Assembly (NCBI GenBank): GCA_012845835.1 | Contig: JABAKD010000027.1 | Coordinates: 9,273,290 to 9,337,289 of the forward strand | From: Undaria pinnatifida | Taxonomy: Eukaryota > Sar > Phaeophyceae > Laminariales > Alariaceae | Direction of reading: 5' to 3' | Length of the DNA stretch: 64,000 bases | Shown: piece by piece, positions 12,101-38,753 of the stretch | Position numbering within the stretch: position 1 is the first letter of the stretch | How the letters are laid out: each line of letters opens with the position of its first letter | The notes under the pieces: model-generated | Databases searched by the model: none | What the model saw: only the letters and a program-made list of their open reading frames with translations | Told to the model about the DNA's origin: nothing | Position numbers and translations under genes: made by a program

Positions 12101-12781
12101 CGGGGGGCAATGCCGAAAACACCCAGGGCGGCAATGCCAACCACGCCAAGGTTTGCAGTACCGGTTACGCCCAGGAGAGCGATGCCAATAACCCCAAGGG
12201 GAGCGGTACCGATTACGCCAAGGGGAGCAGCGCCGATTACGCCAAGAGTAGTAGCACCGACAACGCCGAGAGACACGGTTGGGGTGGCGGAAGGGGCTTC
12301 TGCTTCCGCGGCGACGGTGATAAATGGAGCCGACCCCCTCGCCAACACCACCACGGACTACTCCCAGCATCAGCAGCAGCAGCAGCAGTTTCAGCAGCCG
12401 CTCGGAACGCCGAGGAGGAAGAAGAACATATCCCCGCCCAGACGGCTCCGTCCCGCGCCGACAGAGACCGGCCCGCGACCACCCATGTCATCGGTGCGGG
12501 AGGCCTCCCCAGCAGTGCAAACCCCGCTCGTGTACAGGGCGTGGTCGGGGGTGCACGGGGGGGAGGAGAAGGCGAACTCGGCCGGGATTACGACACCGGG
12601 AAGGCGGAGGCCTGTGAGGGGCAGGAAAAAGAGCGGCCGGAAGATGACTCGAGGCGTGAATAAGTTGGCTCCCGTGGTGCAGCACCCCGAGGAAGAAGAG
12701 AAGGAGAAGTCGGCGTGGGAGCACAACACGCTCTTGGAGCGTATGACGGCGTTTTTGTTCGACATCAAGGGGGAGGAGTAG
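130..12781 (+). CDS. Giant ankyrin-repeat protein, 3' part (nine exons, 5' end outside window)
   Basis: Exons 130-219, 938-1152, 1527-1917, 2223-3206, 4502-5326, 5960-6649, 7423-7782, 9654-9857 and 10883-12781 join in one frame (5658 nt, 1885 residues plus TAG). All eight introns are GT-AG; seven are phase 0 and one (1152/1527) is phase 2. I count about 36 ankyrin repeats by their G-x-T-P-x-x-x-A-A-x-x-G-H cores, from exon 2 to about position 11620. Ankyrin arrays are protein-binding solenoids, so the likely role is scaffold or adaptor; no enzymatic domain, signal peptide or membrane segment is visible. Inserts are a poly-Ala stretch (exon 5) and acidic or Gly-rich linkers. The last exon leaves the repeats for a Gly/Ser/Arg region, a Thr-Pro-Arg repeat tract and a basic tail. 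The partner is unknown. The link between exons 1 and 2 is the least certain, because a short exon could be missing there. Confidence 0.93.
720..925 (+). repeat. Poly-C-associated dispersed repeat, copy 1
   Basis: Poly-C, then about 110 bp resembling stretches at 10357-10660, 26995-27135, 21775-21890 (minus) and 46555-46690 (minus), then poly-C again. Shared landmarks are TGTCTGCCTGGTCGG-like, GTGCTCCGTCCCG-like and GGGTCTATGGTCATACGA-like blocks. This copy lies in the first visible ankyrin intron, just upstream of the exon 2 acceptor at 936-937, so its 3' poly-C serves as the pyrimidine tract. Confidence 0.7.
3456..3703 (+). mobile_element. TIR element family A (MITE), copy 1, in ankyrin intron 4
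   Basis: About 245 bp bounded by CTACGATAGCCCCCCC at the left and its complement at the right. The body is shared with 45876-46125, 47366-47613, 52845-53097 and 54252-54500. Too short to code for a transposase, so a non-autonomous element. Confidence 0.85.
3950..4445 (+). repeat. Degenerate tandem repeat (TGAGTGTGCATAACTGAGTT-like)
   Basis: About eight degenerate units of roughly 45-50 bp, each with GTGTGCATAACTGAGTTGT-like and TTTTTAACTCACC-like parts, run from a poly-C tract at 3949. From 4325 they are followed by two almost identical units of about 60 bp starting CTGAGTTAACCT. The array ends some 55 bp before the exon 5 acceptor (4500-4501) of the ankyrin gene. Confidence 0.75.
4723..4950 (+). 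repeat. Poly-alanine insert inside ankyrin exon 5
   Basis: GCN-rich coding sequence gives runs of alanine (about residues 635-710 of the visible protein) mixed with Ser, Thr and Val. It separates two ankyrin repeats. The codons vary (GCT, GCC, GCG), so this is an amino-acid level tract and not a pure triplet repeat. Confidence 0.85.
5800..5925 (+). repeat. CTC microsatellite, poly-C and CA run
   Basis: TCCTCCTCC repeats at about 5807-5850, poly-C at about 5891-5910 and a short CACACA run follow each other. Together they form the pyrimidine-rich 3' end of the intron before the exon 6 acceptor at 5958-5959. Confidence 0.8.
7916..8066 (+). repeat. 76-bp tandem duplication in ankyrin intron 7
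   Basis: AGGTTATTAGTGCRAT starts at 7916 and again at 7992, and the two units align over their length (GCGCCAA.CGATT, GACCGCCTTGTAT). A shorter related piece lies just upstream (7877-7890). No coding potential is seen. The rest of this 1.87-kb intron holds a CTG/TTG-rich run (8220-8250) and a MITE at its 3' end. Confidence 0.7.
9484..9641 (+). mobile_element. TA-flanked mariner/pogo-like MITE next to the exon 8 acceptor
   Basis: Perfect 29-bp terminal inverted repeats: 9484-9512 is the reverse complement of 9613-9641. They begin TACAGTGGAGACCCCG, which fits a TA target duplication and a CAGT-type end. The internal part is about 100 bp with no ORF. The right end lies only 11 bp before the AG (9652-9653) of ankyrin exon 8. 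Confidence 0.9.
10357..10660 (+). repeat. Poly-C-associated dispersed repeat, copy 2, interrupted
   Basis: Poly-C (10361-10385) leads into the left half of the dispersed repeat (CTGCCTGGTCGG... to about 10435). The right half (GAGGATCTATGGTCATACG) resumes at about 10619. The unrelated, AT-richer stretch of about 180 bp between them looks like an insertion. Confidence 0.6.
11990..12275 (+). repeat. Coding minisatellite: Thr-Pro-Arg repeats in the ankyrin protein tail
   Basis: About eleven in-frame units of 24-27 bp encode x-P-x-T-P-R-x-x blocks, e.g. PTTPRVV and PITPRGAV. The units differ at synonymous and non-synonymous sites, so the array is diverged. T-P-R sites fit proline-directed kinase or SH3/WW contacts, but that role is inference. 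Confidence 0.85.
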
Positions 12782-15700
12782 AGTGTGGTGTAGGATCGCG
12801 TAAATTTCCGCTCGGTAATGAGGGGGAGGGGGAGAAGAAAGAGTAGACCGTGTGGTTTTCTGTTCAGTGTTGACGGAGGGGGGCAGGAAGAGGAGGAGGA
12901 GGAGGAGGAGGCCCCGTGTTTTATGTTGATGTGGAGGGGGAGGTGGAGGAGGAAGAGCAGACCGCGTGTATCTGTTCGATGTGGAGGGATCTACATTGCG
13001 AGGCTGGCTTTTGCTGCACCGACAGAAAGAGCTGCAGCATCAGCAGCACCTCTTTGTAAGAGGGTGGCAACGGGAGCAGGGGACTAGCCTCTACAGAACA
13101 GAGCGTCGGTTTCTATGGGCATGCTTGCTCTGGTGGCGAAACGCACAGGGTTGCGCGTAGCTCCGCCTAGAAGTGTCCGGGATGGGGAAGGAGGGGTGGG
13201 TGTGACGCGAGAGATCCAAACGTGCGCAGTGGGCTGGGATAATGGCGAGGGAGAGCCGAACGCGCGCAGTAGAGTGTACGCGTGCGCGACGTCCTCCAAT
13301 CATTGAAAGAGGAGTCATGTCGTACCGGGTTAGAGTGCGAACAAGCCTTCACGTTAGCAAGCACCAGTAGACTATTTTTTTGGGGGGTGACTTCTCCGTG
13401 GGGAAGCGCAGTAGATGGGAAGGGGAGCACGGAGGGAGGGGGGAAGGAGGGAGGGAGGGCGGGGTTGTACAATTCACGTCCATCGAGCGTCTTGAGCGAT
13501 AGAAAGGGATGGAACATGCGTTTTGATGTGCGAGGGGGCGAAGAGAACGAACTTGCGGGATAAGATTGCGGCGTGTCGTTTTTTTCTGTAAACAGATAAC
13601 GCGGTGGCGCGGACCCAATTTCTTGGGCATTGAATCGCAGACGAGTCTACTGCCAAGGACACAAACTCTACGGGGTAGCGCGGGTAACTTTTTTTTTTTT
13701 GTCACGCTAGGCACGCTTTGTTGGAACCGTAACGACGGTGGTACTGCCACTCCCACCATACCGTTGAAGTCAGAGTTCAGGCTATAGCCCTGGCGCTTTT
13801 ATTTAGCGCCCAACACACCATCGCAGTCAGAGGTCAGGCATCCCTGGCGTTTGGCGTTTTTTATTTGAACGAATTTTAACCGTGGCGCGGGAAAACGGTA
13901 GGGCAGGCGGAGGAAGCGCGGGCGGCGGGCGCGGGTACGATGGGGGGGGGGTGGCTGGGGTTGTGGGAGGGGGGGGGGGAGGGGGCGGGTGATGCCCGTG
14001 TTATGTCACACTTGTCCCCCATGTTTTGATTCTTGATTGCCCTGCCGAGGCCCAAAAACAACGGTGCTTCATGCATTAGGTTGTTTTTTTATGCACCTTG
14101 AAAACTCCACCAACTTTTTGGGGGGCTAAAATGGTTGGCATGAGTGTGGGATCATTTTTGCAGGACTTGAGAGGTAAGACGTTTTTTACGGGTGGGCGTT
14201 TTTTGAGAGATGGAGAAGTGAATTTTCATGCTGGCAAAAAAATGCGACACGAGATGTTTTAGAGGCAGCTCTCCGCTCTCTGTGCTGCAAAGTTTAGTTC
14301 TTGCGAGTATTTTTTTTTTCACTTCGCTTGTGTTCATCTCGATTGCACGCGTGTACTGTGTAGGGTAGGGAGAATGAAATGGTGGTAGTTTTTTCCTGGG
14401 GTTGCAGTTGCTACCAGCTATTCATGTTCATGTTCACGTGGTACTCTTACTAGTTCCCTCCTTACAAATACGAAAATAATGGGGCGTTCGTCGCTTGGTT
14501 AATGTACGAAAAAAATATCAAGCCAGCCGAGTTGCAGATGGATTGGTAATGGTATTTATTGATGGTGATGGTGGCGGTAACAGTGCTAGCGATGGTTATT
14601 GGGTTTTCGATAGATATTAGGGGTGAGCGACGTATCAGCTACGCGGAGAGCGGGGGGGGTCTCTTTGGGGTAGGAAGGGCCCGGGGAGGGGGGGGGGGGA
14701 GGGGAGTCGTGATGTATTTTATTTAATCACCAGCGTGTGCCTTTTTTGTTTTGCGCGCGTGGTGTGCCGCCTCTAGCGTCTGCTGCTGCTGTTGTACTGT
14801 ACAAAGCTATTGATGACCGCCCGCCCACAACTATTTATTGCCCGTTCTAATAAAAAGACGGGACCCCAGGGCGGCGTTGGGCGGGGCCGGGCTACAGGAC
14901 GGAGCGATACGCTCACTGCTGACGCTTGCAGTGCAAGAGGGGGTTGGGGGGAAGTGCTTTTGGCGCTGTCAAGTATTATGTATGCTGTACGATGATTCCG
15001 TCGTTGTTGTTTAGTCTGTGTTCGCTTCCCATTTGCCAGGCGCTGATGATTTTGATGGGGGGGTCTTGGACATGACGTGCACGTGTTTTTCTATCCTTCG
15101 GCCTGTCGTTTTTCTCTATTGAAAAGGTTAGACCTTTGCCTGTCGTTGCTGCTTTTTTAAAACTGCGCGTTAGTTTGCTGACGCAACGTCGCCGAGTGGT
15201 TACTACCTGGCTAGGAATTACAGTTGGTTGAGCGAGGAAATCTGCGTCTGTGCACCTCAACGGCACGCGCGTGGCTCCACGCGTTGTATACCAAGTCGGT
15301 TACAGCGGTACACCAAGTCAGTTAGTTGGGTCTTACCCCGCCGCCCTGCTAATAACTAGTTGTGGAATCCAGCCATTTAAGAGCGCTATATTTGTGATTG
15401 TCGCGGTCAATCCAGCTTGCCTGCTCACATTGGCTGGCAGGTCGGACTGCGCGTTGTCGTCTTTTACCGGTCGTAGCAGTCCCCAGAGCTTTTTTCGTTT
15501 GTAATGTTTTACAGCTGTTGATCGTGCAGCTACTGCTACCTGTCGCGAGCCTTCAAATTCGAGTAGCTGTTGATGGGTGTATTACTGCTGTAATGTAGAT
15601 CTCGTAAAATGCTGCGAGTACTTGTATACGTATAGACTATAGGTACGTCATGTTTTGCTCTTGGGTTCCTCCTTTATTTTTTCATATTGTGGGTTTCCAT

Positions 15701-17494
15701 TTTTTTTTCTGCGATTTCCGTCGTTTTCCACGTTTTTCTGCGCATGCATTTGTGATGATGTTGCTTAAGATACCATATATATCAGAAGAATTTTCGATTT
15801 TCTGATGGGCGATTAAAATGCGAAATGCGTTTCCTTTCTCTGCTTTCATATGGTGTCCATAGATTTTAGCGATTTGTACGTTACTCGAAGTTAAGTGGGT
15901 TTTACAGGTTATCTCTCTCGTCGCCATGACAGCATTTCAGCTTCCGTCCTGCAGACGGCGGAGAATAACCGGTTGTTGTACGTGGTCGAGGCCAATTACA
16001 GCGGGCAGTGTCGATTGGTTTTGTCAACTTGTAAGAGTGCCACACACAGGGGGGGGGGGGACTCTTGTGTTTCTTGGACCGGCGGGGGGCGGGGGGGGAC
16101 TTATTTGTTTCTTGGGTGCGCATTATAGCGTTGGTTTGCGCATTTGTTTTTTGCGGCAACAGCAGCAAACACCGATTGACGACTCAATGTTTCCCCTTAG
16201 AAAGTGGAGCAACGAACACACCCTGCATCGCGCTTATTGTAACGTACACAGCGAAAAGCGTACACCGGGGCGGAGATTGATAGCCCCCCCCCGCCCCGTC
16301 CCCTGGGCGGCTTGGGCGGCTCTCTCTCTGGCCATCAACAGTTCCCCTCCTTGGGTTGAGTTGGGTTAGGTTGAGAGGTTGGACTGGGTCTGTTTTTTGC
16401 ATTTTTTGCGTGGTTCCGGATATATACCAGTGCTGTTGCAGTAGAGAGGATGTACTGTCTGAATATGGAGCTATCTGTTTGACGTGTTCGTGTTGTGTTC
16501 GAGTAAAGGTCCGCGCTTGCCGATATGGCGGTGGCGCGTGTGTTTTGGGGGAAAGGGCAAGAGGGGGGGGCAAAAAGAGGGAGGGGGAGAAGGGCATTCT
16601 ACAGCATATTTGCTTGTTTTCTTCTTGTGCGCGGAGCGTTTTGACGATGGTGATGATGATCTGGCTGCTGTAATCCTTGGTGCGAGCGTGACGGTATCGA
16701 ACTGTAACATATGGCGTAATATTTCCGCGTCCGGTCGCAAATAACAGGACGAACAACAATAGCAGCACCAGCAGCACTGCTGTCTGGCATCGAAAGTTTG
16801 CTGGTCGAGATTTCGGACCGTATGTGGACTATTAATCGACGTACCATTTTTCATGGGTGACGTAGACTAAAAAATGTTTTTTAACGGTGGCCAGGATAAG
16901 TGTCCAACTGTGCAATCCATTGCGTGAACTCTCCACGCGCATGCGTCCGGTCTTTGGGAGGGGCTACCCGTCAGCCAACCAAAACTAGACACAAGCATAT
17001 GTCACACCCCCTCTCCGGCTGCTGCGTGCTTGTTCACCTCTTGGCACACGCAGTTTGTTAACCGCGCGGGAGCAAGTCGTCCACGATCCTCGAATATGGA
17101 ACACACCCGGCACGTAAGGGATGAACCGCTACCTGGTAGTCTACAAGCCAGGTTATTCTATGGTCCCCAAAATGCCCTTCGTCAGACGGACACAAACGAA
17201 CGGGGGAAAAACCATTCCTCGCCGTAAAAACCAACAACCCGCTAATTCCACCGCTAATTCCAAGCTCAAAAACGAAACTCCGACGTCGACAACAACATGC
17301 GCCCCCCCCCCCCCCCCTTGTTAAGCTCTCGCCGCCACGACCCCCGCCGCAATCTCGCCTACCCCACCCTACCCTTCCCCGCCTCTCCCCTCCTCAAAAA
17401 CAAACTCCATTTACCACTGCACCTCGCAGCTGTTGGGGATAAACTACTCGGATTCACAGTTGAACGAATTCATTCTTGGCAGCAGTGAAAACAG
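12782..17494. other. Intergenic region between convergent ankyrin and ABCG genes
   Basis: No coding exon with family similarity was recognised. It starts with purine-rich GAGGAG runs. Two partial direct repeats at about 12840-12860 and 12955-12975 share GAAGAGYAGACCGYGTG. Poly-G stretches lie near 13940-13985 and 14650-14700. The UTRs and poly-A sites of both flanking genes must lie here but cannot be fixed from sequence alone. Confidence 0.6.
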
Positions 17495-32821
<15,327 letters not shown>

Positions 32822-33379
32822 CGAGCAGCACGCTCTAGTAGAGGTGCGGCACGCTCAATATTGTTAGTGCTGCGCGCCTTGCTACATGCTCCTCCTCCTC
32901 CTCCTCCTCCTGCTACTGTGGCGTGCGGGTGTAATTCGTATCACGAGGTACCGCAGCAAGTGCTGCTGTGCGTACCCAGGTACCAGGGACCATACATACC
33001 ATACCATGCTCGTGCTCGTACCTTGACGCCAAAAAATAATCAAAGGTGCATACGCGTAGCCTTCATGGAAGACATTGCAAACAGTGCTGCGAACTAACAG
33101 CACGACGGACAAACGAACAAATACTGATACGTAGGCTATCAATATTTGTGGGTTTTCGTGGGGATGGTTTAGAAGAAATAAAGGTTAAGCTCGCTACACC
33201 TACTTCCACATATCTTCATGCGCACTGCTGTGTGTGAATTTAACTCCTCCATTGTATTACTATGATTTCATTTGCCATCTGAAAATGTAGCGTGAGTGTA
33301 AAAAACCAGTAACATGATGAAATGTATTAGCAATATTATAAAGCTGTGTTCTGCAGGGTACGCACAAACCATGCCCGGG

Positions 33380-33730
33380 GTATTTACCGCGGGTATTACC
33401 CTACAAAGAACTTCTGTAAGTTCTGTAGGGCATTCATACGCGCACCTGGACCTTCTGGAAGTTTTGTACGACATTTATACCCGTACCGGGAACTTCTGGA
33501 AGTTCTGTACGCCAGCGCCACAAATACCCGGGGTACGGGTATATCATTTTAGTAACTCATGTGAGTTCTGTACGCCCGTGCCACAATACCCGGAACTTCT
33601 GCGAGTTCTGTAACACTTCCGTACCGTACCCGGATTTTCAGTAAGTTCTGTAAGATCCCCGTACCCTAACCCGGAACTTCTGTAAGACTGTGGCACAATA
33701 CCCGGGGTACGGGTATACCTTCGTTACAAT
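33380..33730 (+). repeat. Degenerate tandem array, TACCCGGAACTTCTGTAAGTT-like
   Basis: About seven units of roughly 45-50 bp combine ACCCGGAACTTCTG, AAGTTCTGTA and a TACCCGTACC or GCCACAATACCCGG segment. AACTTCTGTAAGTT within the unit is a small inverted repeat. Confidence 0.8.
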
Positions 33731-34464
33731 ACCCGCCGAGCCCACATGAATCAATTCAGATTCAACCATCCATAGAGTGCATTGTGCATGTTAGTATGGT
33801 GTAATGTCTTGTCAGTGACACCAACCGAACACCGAAAGTACAGCTGTAGCAGTAGGTATGGTATATGATAGTAGCACCTACTGTAGGCCCTGTTCATGTT
33901 TCTTTCGTTTTTAACCCGTGGGCACGTACATATCAGCGTATTATAATAACAAAGGACACTTTTGAATCGAAATTACTCATTTTAGGTATGAAAACAATTG
34001 AATTCGATTCGATTTGGTGGAAACGTACGAATTTGGCTCCTATCGGGAAACCAGGTGTTGCGTATTCCGATCGGAAAAATAATACATAGGTAGATCTGCC
34101 GTGACGGCGATGCAGCTACCATCGACATCTTGAACTATCCTTTGTGTTTTCGGTAGTTTCGCTTCTTTGTCGCAGCACTTGGCTTATCAAGCTGAGGGAA
34201 AACTATGGGCTTGCGGCCACCATTATTTGTTTTGAAGCGCCACAGCCGGGGTACGCTATGGTATGATCTGTTACGGCGCAGTATATTATAACAGTGAGCG
34301 AGGCTGTTGCCCCGGTCGCCACTCATTGAGGTTCACGATTTATCGCCTCTCTCGGTGGTAGTTTTGTCGATAATGCCCTTAAAGCTACAACAGAGATTGT
34401 TTCGGGGACATTGGCCCAGTGTGAACATGCCATGCAAGATGGATGAAATCTTCCAAGGGAGTGT

Positions 34465-34870
34465 GCATTTACCCGGGTATTACCCGTACCCGGAACTTCT
34501 GTAAGTTCTGTAGGACATTTATACCCGTACCCGGAAATTCTGTAAGTTATGTACGCCCGTGCCACAATACCCGGACCTGCTGGAAGTTCCGTAAGACTTT
34601 CATACCGGTAACCGAACTTCTGTTAATTCTGTAGGACATTCCTACCCGTACCCGGAACTTCTGTGAGTTCTGTACACCCTGTGCCACAATACCCGGGGTA
34701 CGGGTACAGAACCTTTGTACCCGCCGGGAACTTCTGTGAGCTCTGTACGCCCGTGCCATAAAACCCGGAACTTCTGGAAGTTCTGTAACAATTTCATACC
34801 CGTACCCGCAACTTCTGGCAGTTCTGTAAGACTCCCATACCCTTACCCTGAATCCACAAACCCTACAGAA
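34465..34870 (+). repeat. Second TACCCGGAACTTCTGTAAGTT-like array
   Basis: About nine units of the kind found at 33380-33730, separated from it by 730 bp of unrelated sequence. It is followed directly by a partial copy of the 240-bp GCTTGCAAAGATGAG repeat. Confidence 0.8.
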
Positions 34871-35760
34871 CATAACCTTGCAAATTAGACGTATCACGCA
34901 GCTTGCAAAGATGAGTACTTGTGACGACTCTGAAATTTATCGAACTCACAGCTGACGTGTTTCGCAGATTTGTTTCAAAATACTGAATACCTGTTGCTAT
35001 GCTTTCATAAAAAAGACACATCAGCAGAACACCATGCGAAAACGAAACGCACGGAACACCGCAGTTCTTGAGCGACGGATATACGTGCAGTACCGGACCC
35101 TCGTTTGATCAATACCGCTGGTATCTATTAATAGTGTGCCCAATATTATACCTGGTACGAAGGCCGCACAGAGGAGTTCCCAGAGAGATTCAGGGGATGC
35201 GCCTACGTATGCCCCCTCCCCTAATATTGCTAATATCAACATATCATACACGCAAAATATATATTTTCAACATGCTACAATACATACGTATAATACATAG
35301 ATATAGTTACATTTGTCCTCGAAATTTTTTTAAACCTTATTCACTTGGTTAATGGGACCTGCTTCGCTCTCAGCGCTCCCACTTGGAACACGCCTGCCTA
35401 AACCCCCCTCTCGGAGAACCTTCCCGGCATTCTCCGCGTTCCTTACTTTCTTCGCTTTCTTCGTTTCTTTGTTTCCCGTTTCTCTTTTTATTTTTTTCAT
35501 TCCGTAACTTTATCCAACGTATGATCTACGACTTTCAGGTATTCCTTCGTTTTTGATCGACTTTCAGGTGTTAAATTTCGTTTTTACCAACGTATAATCT
35601 ACGACTCTACGACGCATCTACGGCGCAAAGTCGTGAGATGTTGAAGCTGACTGCCGGCTTTTTAGTGTTCTACGAGTAGGCACCTACTTTCAGCTCCCTA
35701 CGCTGGCCACCTGTCGCCGTAGCGCTTCCCCACCAGTTTTAAACTCGGAGAGCGAGCAGC

Positions 35761-36141
35761 ATGTTGTCTTCAAGCATCTATCGTAGCTCTCCTGCTAAAA
35801 AGCCGAAGCCTACCAACCAAAGCCAAGGAGGGGGAGGTGGTGGAGGCTCTGCCGGTGGCGGTGGTGGGGGTGGGGGTGGGGGTGCAGGCTGGACCGTGGT
35901 CGGCGGCGTTGCGGGCGTCAGAAACACGTACCCTTGCTCTGGCAAGCACTGTGGGGGCACGGTCAACATCCGCAACAGGCGGAATTCGGCTTTGCCCTTC
36001 GGTGTCTGCGACACCTGCGGGGTGTACTACAATTTCAATAGCACATACCGGTACTACTACACCAGGTTTGTACATACCATCAGGTACTACGCTGTTGGAT
36101 CACAATGCACGCCCAGCTCAGATCAGTGCGGCTATATATAG
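35761..36141 (+). CDS. Small zinc-ribbon-like protein (single ORF or first exon)
   Basis: ATG at 35761 opens 126 codons ending in TAG at 36139-36141. The N-terminus is basic and Ser/Lys-rich (KKPKPTNQ), followed by a long Gly tract. A compact core then has four cysteines spaced C-x4-C-x18-C-x2-C (PCSGKHC ... VCDTC), as in zinc ribbons, and then a Tyr-rich stretch. No family is recognised. A usable donor (ACCAG|GTTTGT, exon end 36065) sits in frame, so this could be only the first exon. The GC-rich core inside AT-rich DNA supports coding, while the Gly tract alone would not. Confidence 0.5.
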   Translation: MLSSSIYRSSPAKKPKPTNQSQGGGGGGGSAGGGGGGGGGGAGWTVVGGVAGVRNTYPCSGKHCGGTVNIRNRRNSALPFGVCDTCGVYYNFNSTYRYYYTRFVHTIRYYAVGSQCTPSSDQCGYI

Positions 36142-38073
36142 CCCAGCAGCGCAGCGTAGCGCCGTGCGGAGCCGTGCGGAGCCGCACGGTGCGGTGCCGT
36201 GCCCTTCGCTGCGGTGCTGTGTCGTGCTGCGCTGTGTGCTTTCTTTCGAACATAGAGTAGTATAATACGTGTTGTGATGTGCTACTTTTCTTCTCTTTTC
36301 TTTTTCTACATGTATTTGATCTTTCACGGGCCCCTGTTTTTTCCCCCACGCAAATTACCCCCGTACTGCCGATCAAAACGTAACACCGGTAACAAAAGCA
36401 CACAGAACAGCTGAGCACAACAGGGCAACTTGATCTGCACAAGCAGCTCTTGGCATTATCAAATCGCCGTTTGCACCAAATCATGGGCCTCCTTCTTTCT
36501 GTCCCCTTTACATGTTTTTTTGTTGAATTCTTCCTTGCCTTGGGCGAGCGTAGCGGGCGGCGTCAGCCGCCCGCGTAGCGGAGCCCTTGTACGTACATAC
36601 CGTCTGCATGATTGCCTCCCAACCTATGCCAAGCGAAGTATGACTAACGAAGTAACGTAATTGAGCGCGTGTACACTAAGCGTTCCTTTCAAAACAATAA
36701 CGATTCGCATCTCTCCCTGTCGTTCTCAATGGCGGTGACAATGCACGACCACATCACCTCGCCTGTTGTATTTGGCAAAATGCATCTCTTTCTTATAATT
36801 ACCGATGTCAGAAAATAATGGTATCTACATGATTGTACCTATCGATTGAAATATTCTATCTTTCGATCCATGTACAATAACAAATTATAAAGCTTTTAAA
36901 AAGTTGTTTACTACACCTAAGAACTGGGTTGCATACTACATGTAACATCAAGCCTCCTAGAAAAATAAACATTACCAGGCGGGTGATATAAAGGGGTGTC
37001 TTCTTGCTGCAACCGTCAGATTCGTCCCCTTCAAGGGTTTAAAGTTTCCGCGCACATATTGATATGCTCGCCCCCCGCCCCCCCCCCCGATCCCTCTTGT
37101 TTAAACGCACCACCTGAAATCAAAATCTGCCAGAGTAGTAAACACTACCAGCCAGCTGATATCATCTCATTATCCATCTAGCCATCCATGCCGTAGCTCC
37201 AACCCATCTCCCCCCCCCCCCCCCTCCGCCTTGTTCCCCGCCCAGTTCGTTCAAACGCCCCACTTACAATCAGAATCGGCCAGAGTAATAAACACTTCTA
37301 AGCAATTGATATCACGTCATTATCTTTCTAGCCATCCATGACGTAGCTTTCATTAATCCCCCCTCCCCCCCTCCAACGCCCCCTCCTTCCCCACACCCCG
37401 CACGATCGCCAAGACCCAGCACCGCGCGTATAGCAAGCCCTACATATATGATTAATACGCGCGATCGGAGGATTACACACAATGTTGCGAACATCAGTGT
37501 CGACCAAATCCGTGATTTTAATATTATATGTGACCTAAACCTCTTGAAAACCTCTTCCCCCCGCCCACCCACCCCCCCCCCCTTCTTTTTTTTTTTTTTT
37601 TTTTTTCCTCGCTTTCTCTTGCTCAAACGCCCCACCTACTATCGAAATCCGCCAGAGTAATAAACACTTCCACGCCCTGCATATCGCCTCGTTTTCGTTT
37701 CAGAGCCGTCCATGCCGCTGCTGCAATTCCCACCCACCCCCGTCCCCAACGCCCCCTCCTTCCCCACCACCCGCACCATCGCCTAGACCTAGTACCACGC
37801 GTATAGCAAACCCCTACATCTATGCGACCTAAAGCCCTCCCCCCCCCGCCCCCGCCCCCCCCCCGCCACGTTCCCCCCCCCTCCCCCACCAGAAATATTT
37901 ATAGTTTCCACGCACAGTTTGACCTGCCCCACCCGCCCCCTCCCCCCCCCTCCCCCCCCTCCCGCCCCCCTTTTGATCAAAATCAGGCCCCCACGTCCTT
38001 CAAAACTCCGTCCTCCCCTCACCGGATATTCGACTTACAGGATTCACTTGATAAACTGATGCATTTCCTTCCA

Positions 38074-38305
38074 CAGCTGTCAGATTTTGTCCCCTTCAGA
38101 AACGGATTTTATAGTTTCCGCGCACAGACTAACATCACCATGTTGACCCTGATAGCTACACTGTAGTTGCAAGGGGAGTCGCCGACCTATAACCTTAAAG
38201 AGGACACACAACCCGTAATACGCGCGATCGGAGTATCACACACAGCTTGCAAAGATGAGTTTCGACAAAATATTCGATCTCACAGCTGGAGTGTATTTTT
38301 ATTTT
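38074..38305 (+). repeat. 240-bp dispersed repeat F, copy 1
   Basis: Starts ACAGCTGTCAGATTTTGTCC and ends TCTCACAGCTGGAGTG. It contains GTTTCCGCGCACAGACT, GTTGACCCTG, GATCGGAGTATCACACACA and GCTTGCAAAGATGAGTTTCG. The same order is seen at 38754-39005 and 60893-61123. Partial copies are at 21140-21215 and 34885-34975. Confidence 0.85.
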
Positions 38306-38753
38306 TATAATACATAGACCCATGCCGTAGCTCCAATTCATACCCCCCCCACCCCAACGCCCCCTCTTTCCCCACCACCCGCACCATCGCCTAGACCTAG
38401 CACCACGCGCATAGCAAGCTCATCCATGCGAACTAAAGCTGTTGGAAATCCTCCCCCCCCCCCCCCCCCACCTCTTCGAACACTCCGCCCTCTCCTCACT
38501 GGTTGTACGACTGACAGAAATATACATGATAAACTGATGCATTCCTTCCACAACTGTCAGATTTGTCCCCTCAAAAGATTTATTGTTTCCGCGCACATAT
38601 TGAGTAGCCCCGCCCGTCGCCCCCTCCCCCCCCCCGCCGCACTCCCTCTTGTTCAAACCCAGGCCCCCACGCCCCTGAAAACTCCCCCCCCCCCCCCTCA
38701 CTGGTGATACGACTTACAGGATACTCTTGATAAACTGATGAATTTTCTTCCAC

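Larger units (their letters stand above)
32822..35760. other. Intergenic region upstream of the ABCG gene
   Basis: It contains the presumed promoter side of the minus-strand ABCG gene. Beyond that are two degenerate tandem arrays (33380-33730, 34465-34870), a partial copy of the 240-bp repeat (about 34885-34975) and AT-rich sequence. No exon with recognisable similarity is seen. Confidence 0.6.

Noticed and set aside
33380-34870. CRISPR-like array
   Set aside because: Units are degenerate and contiguous without spacers, in a eukaryotic context; they are tandem repeats.
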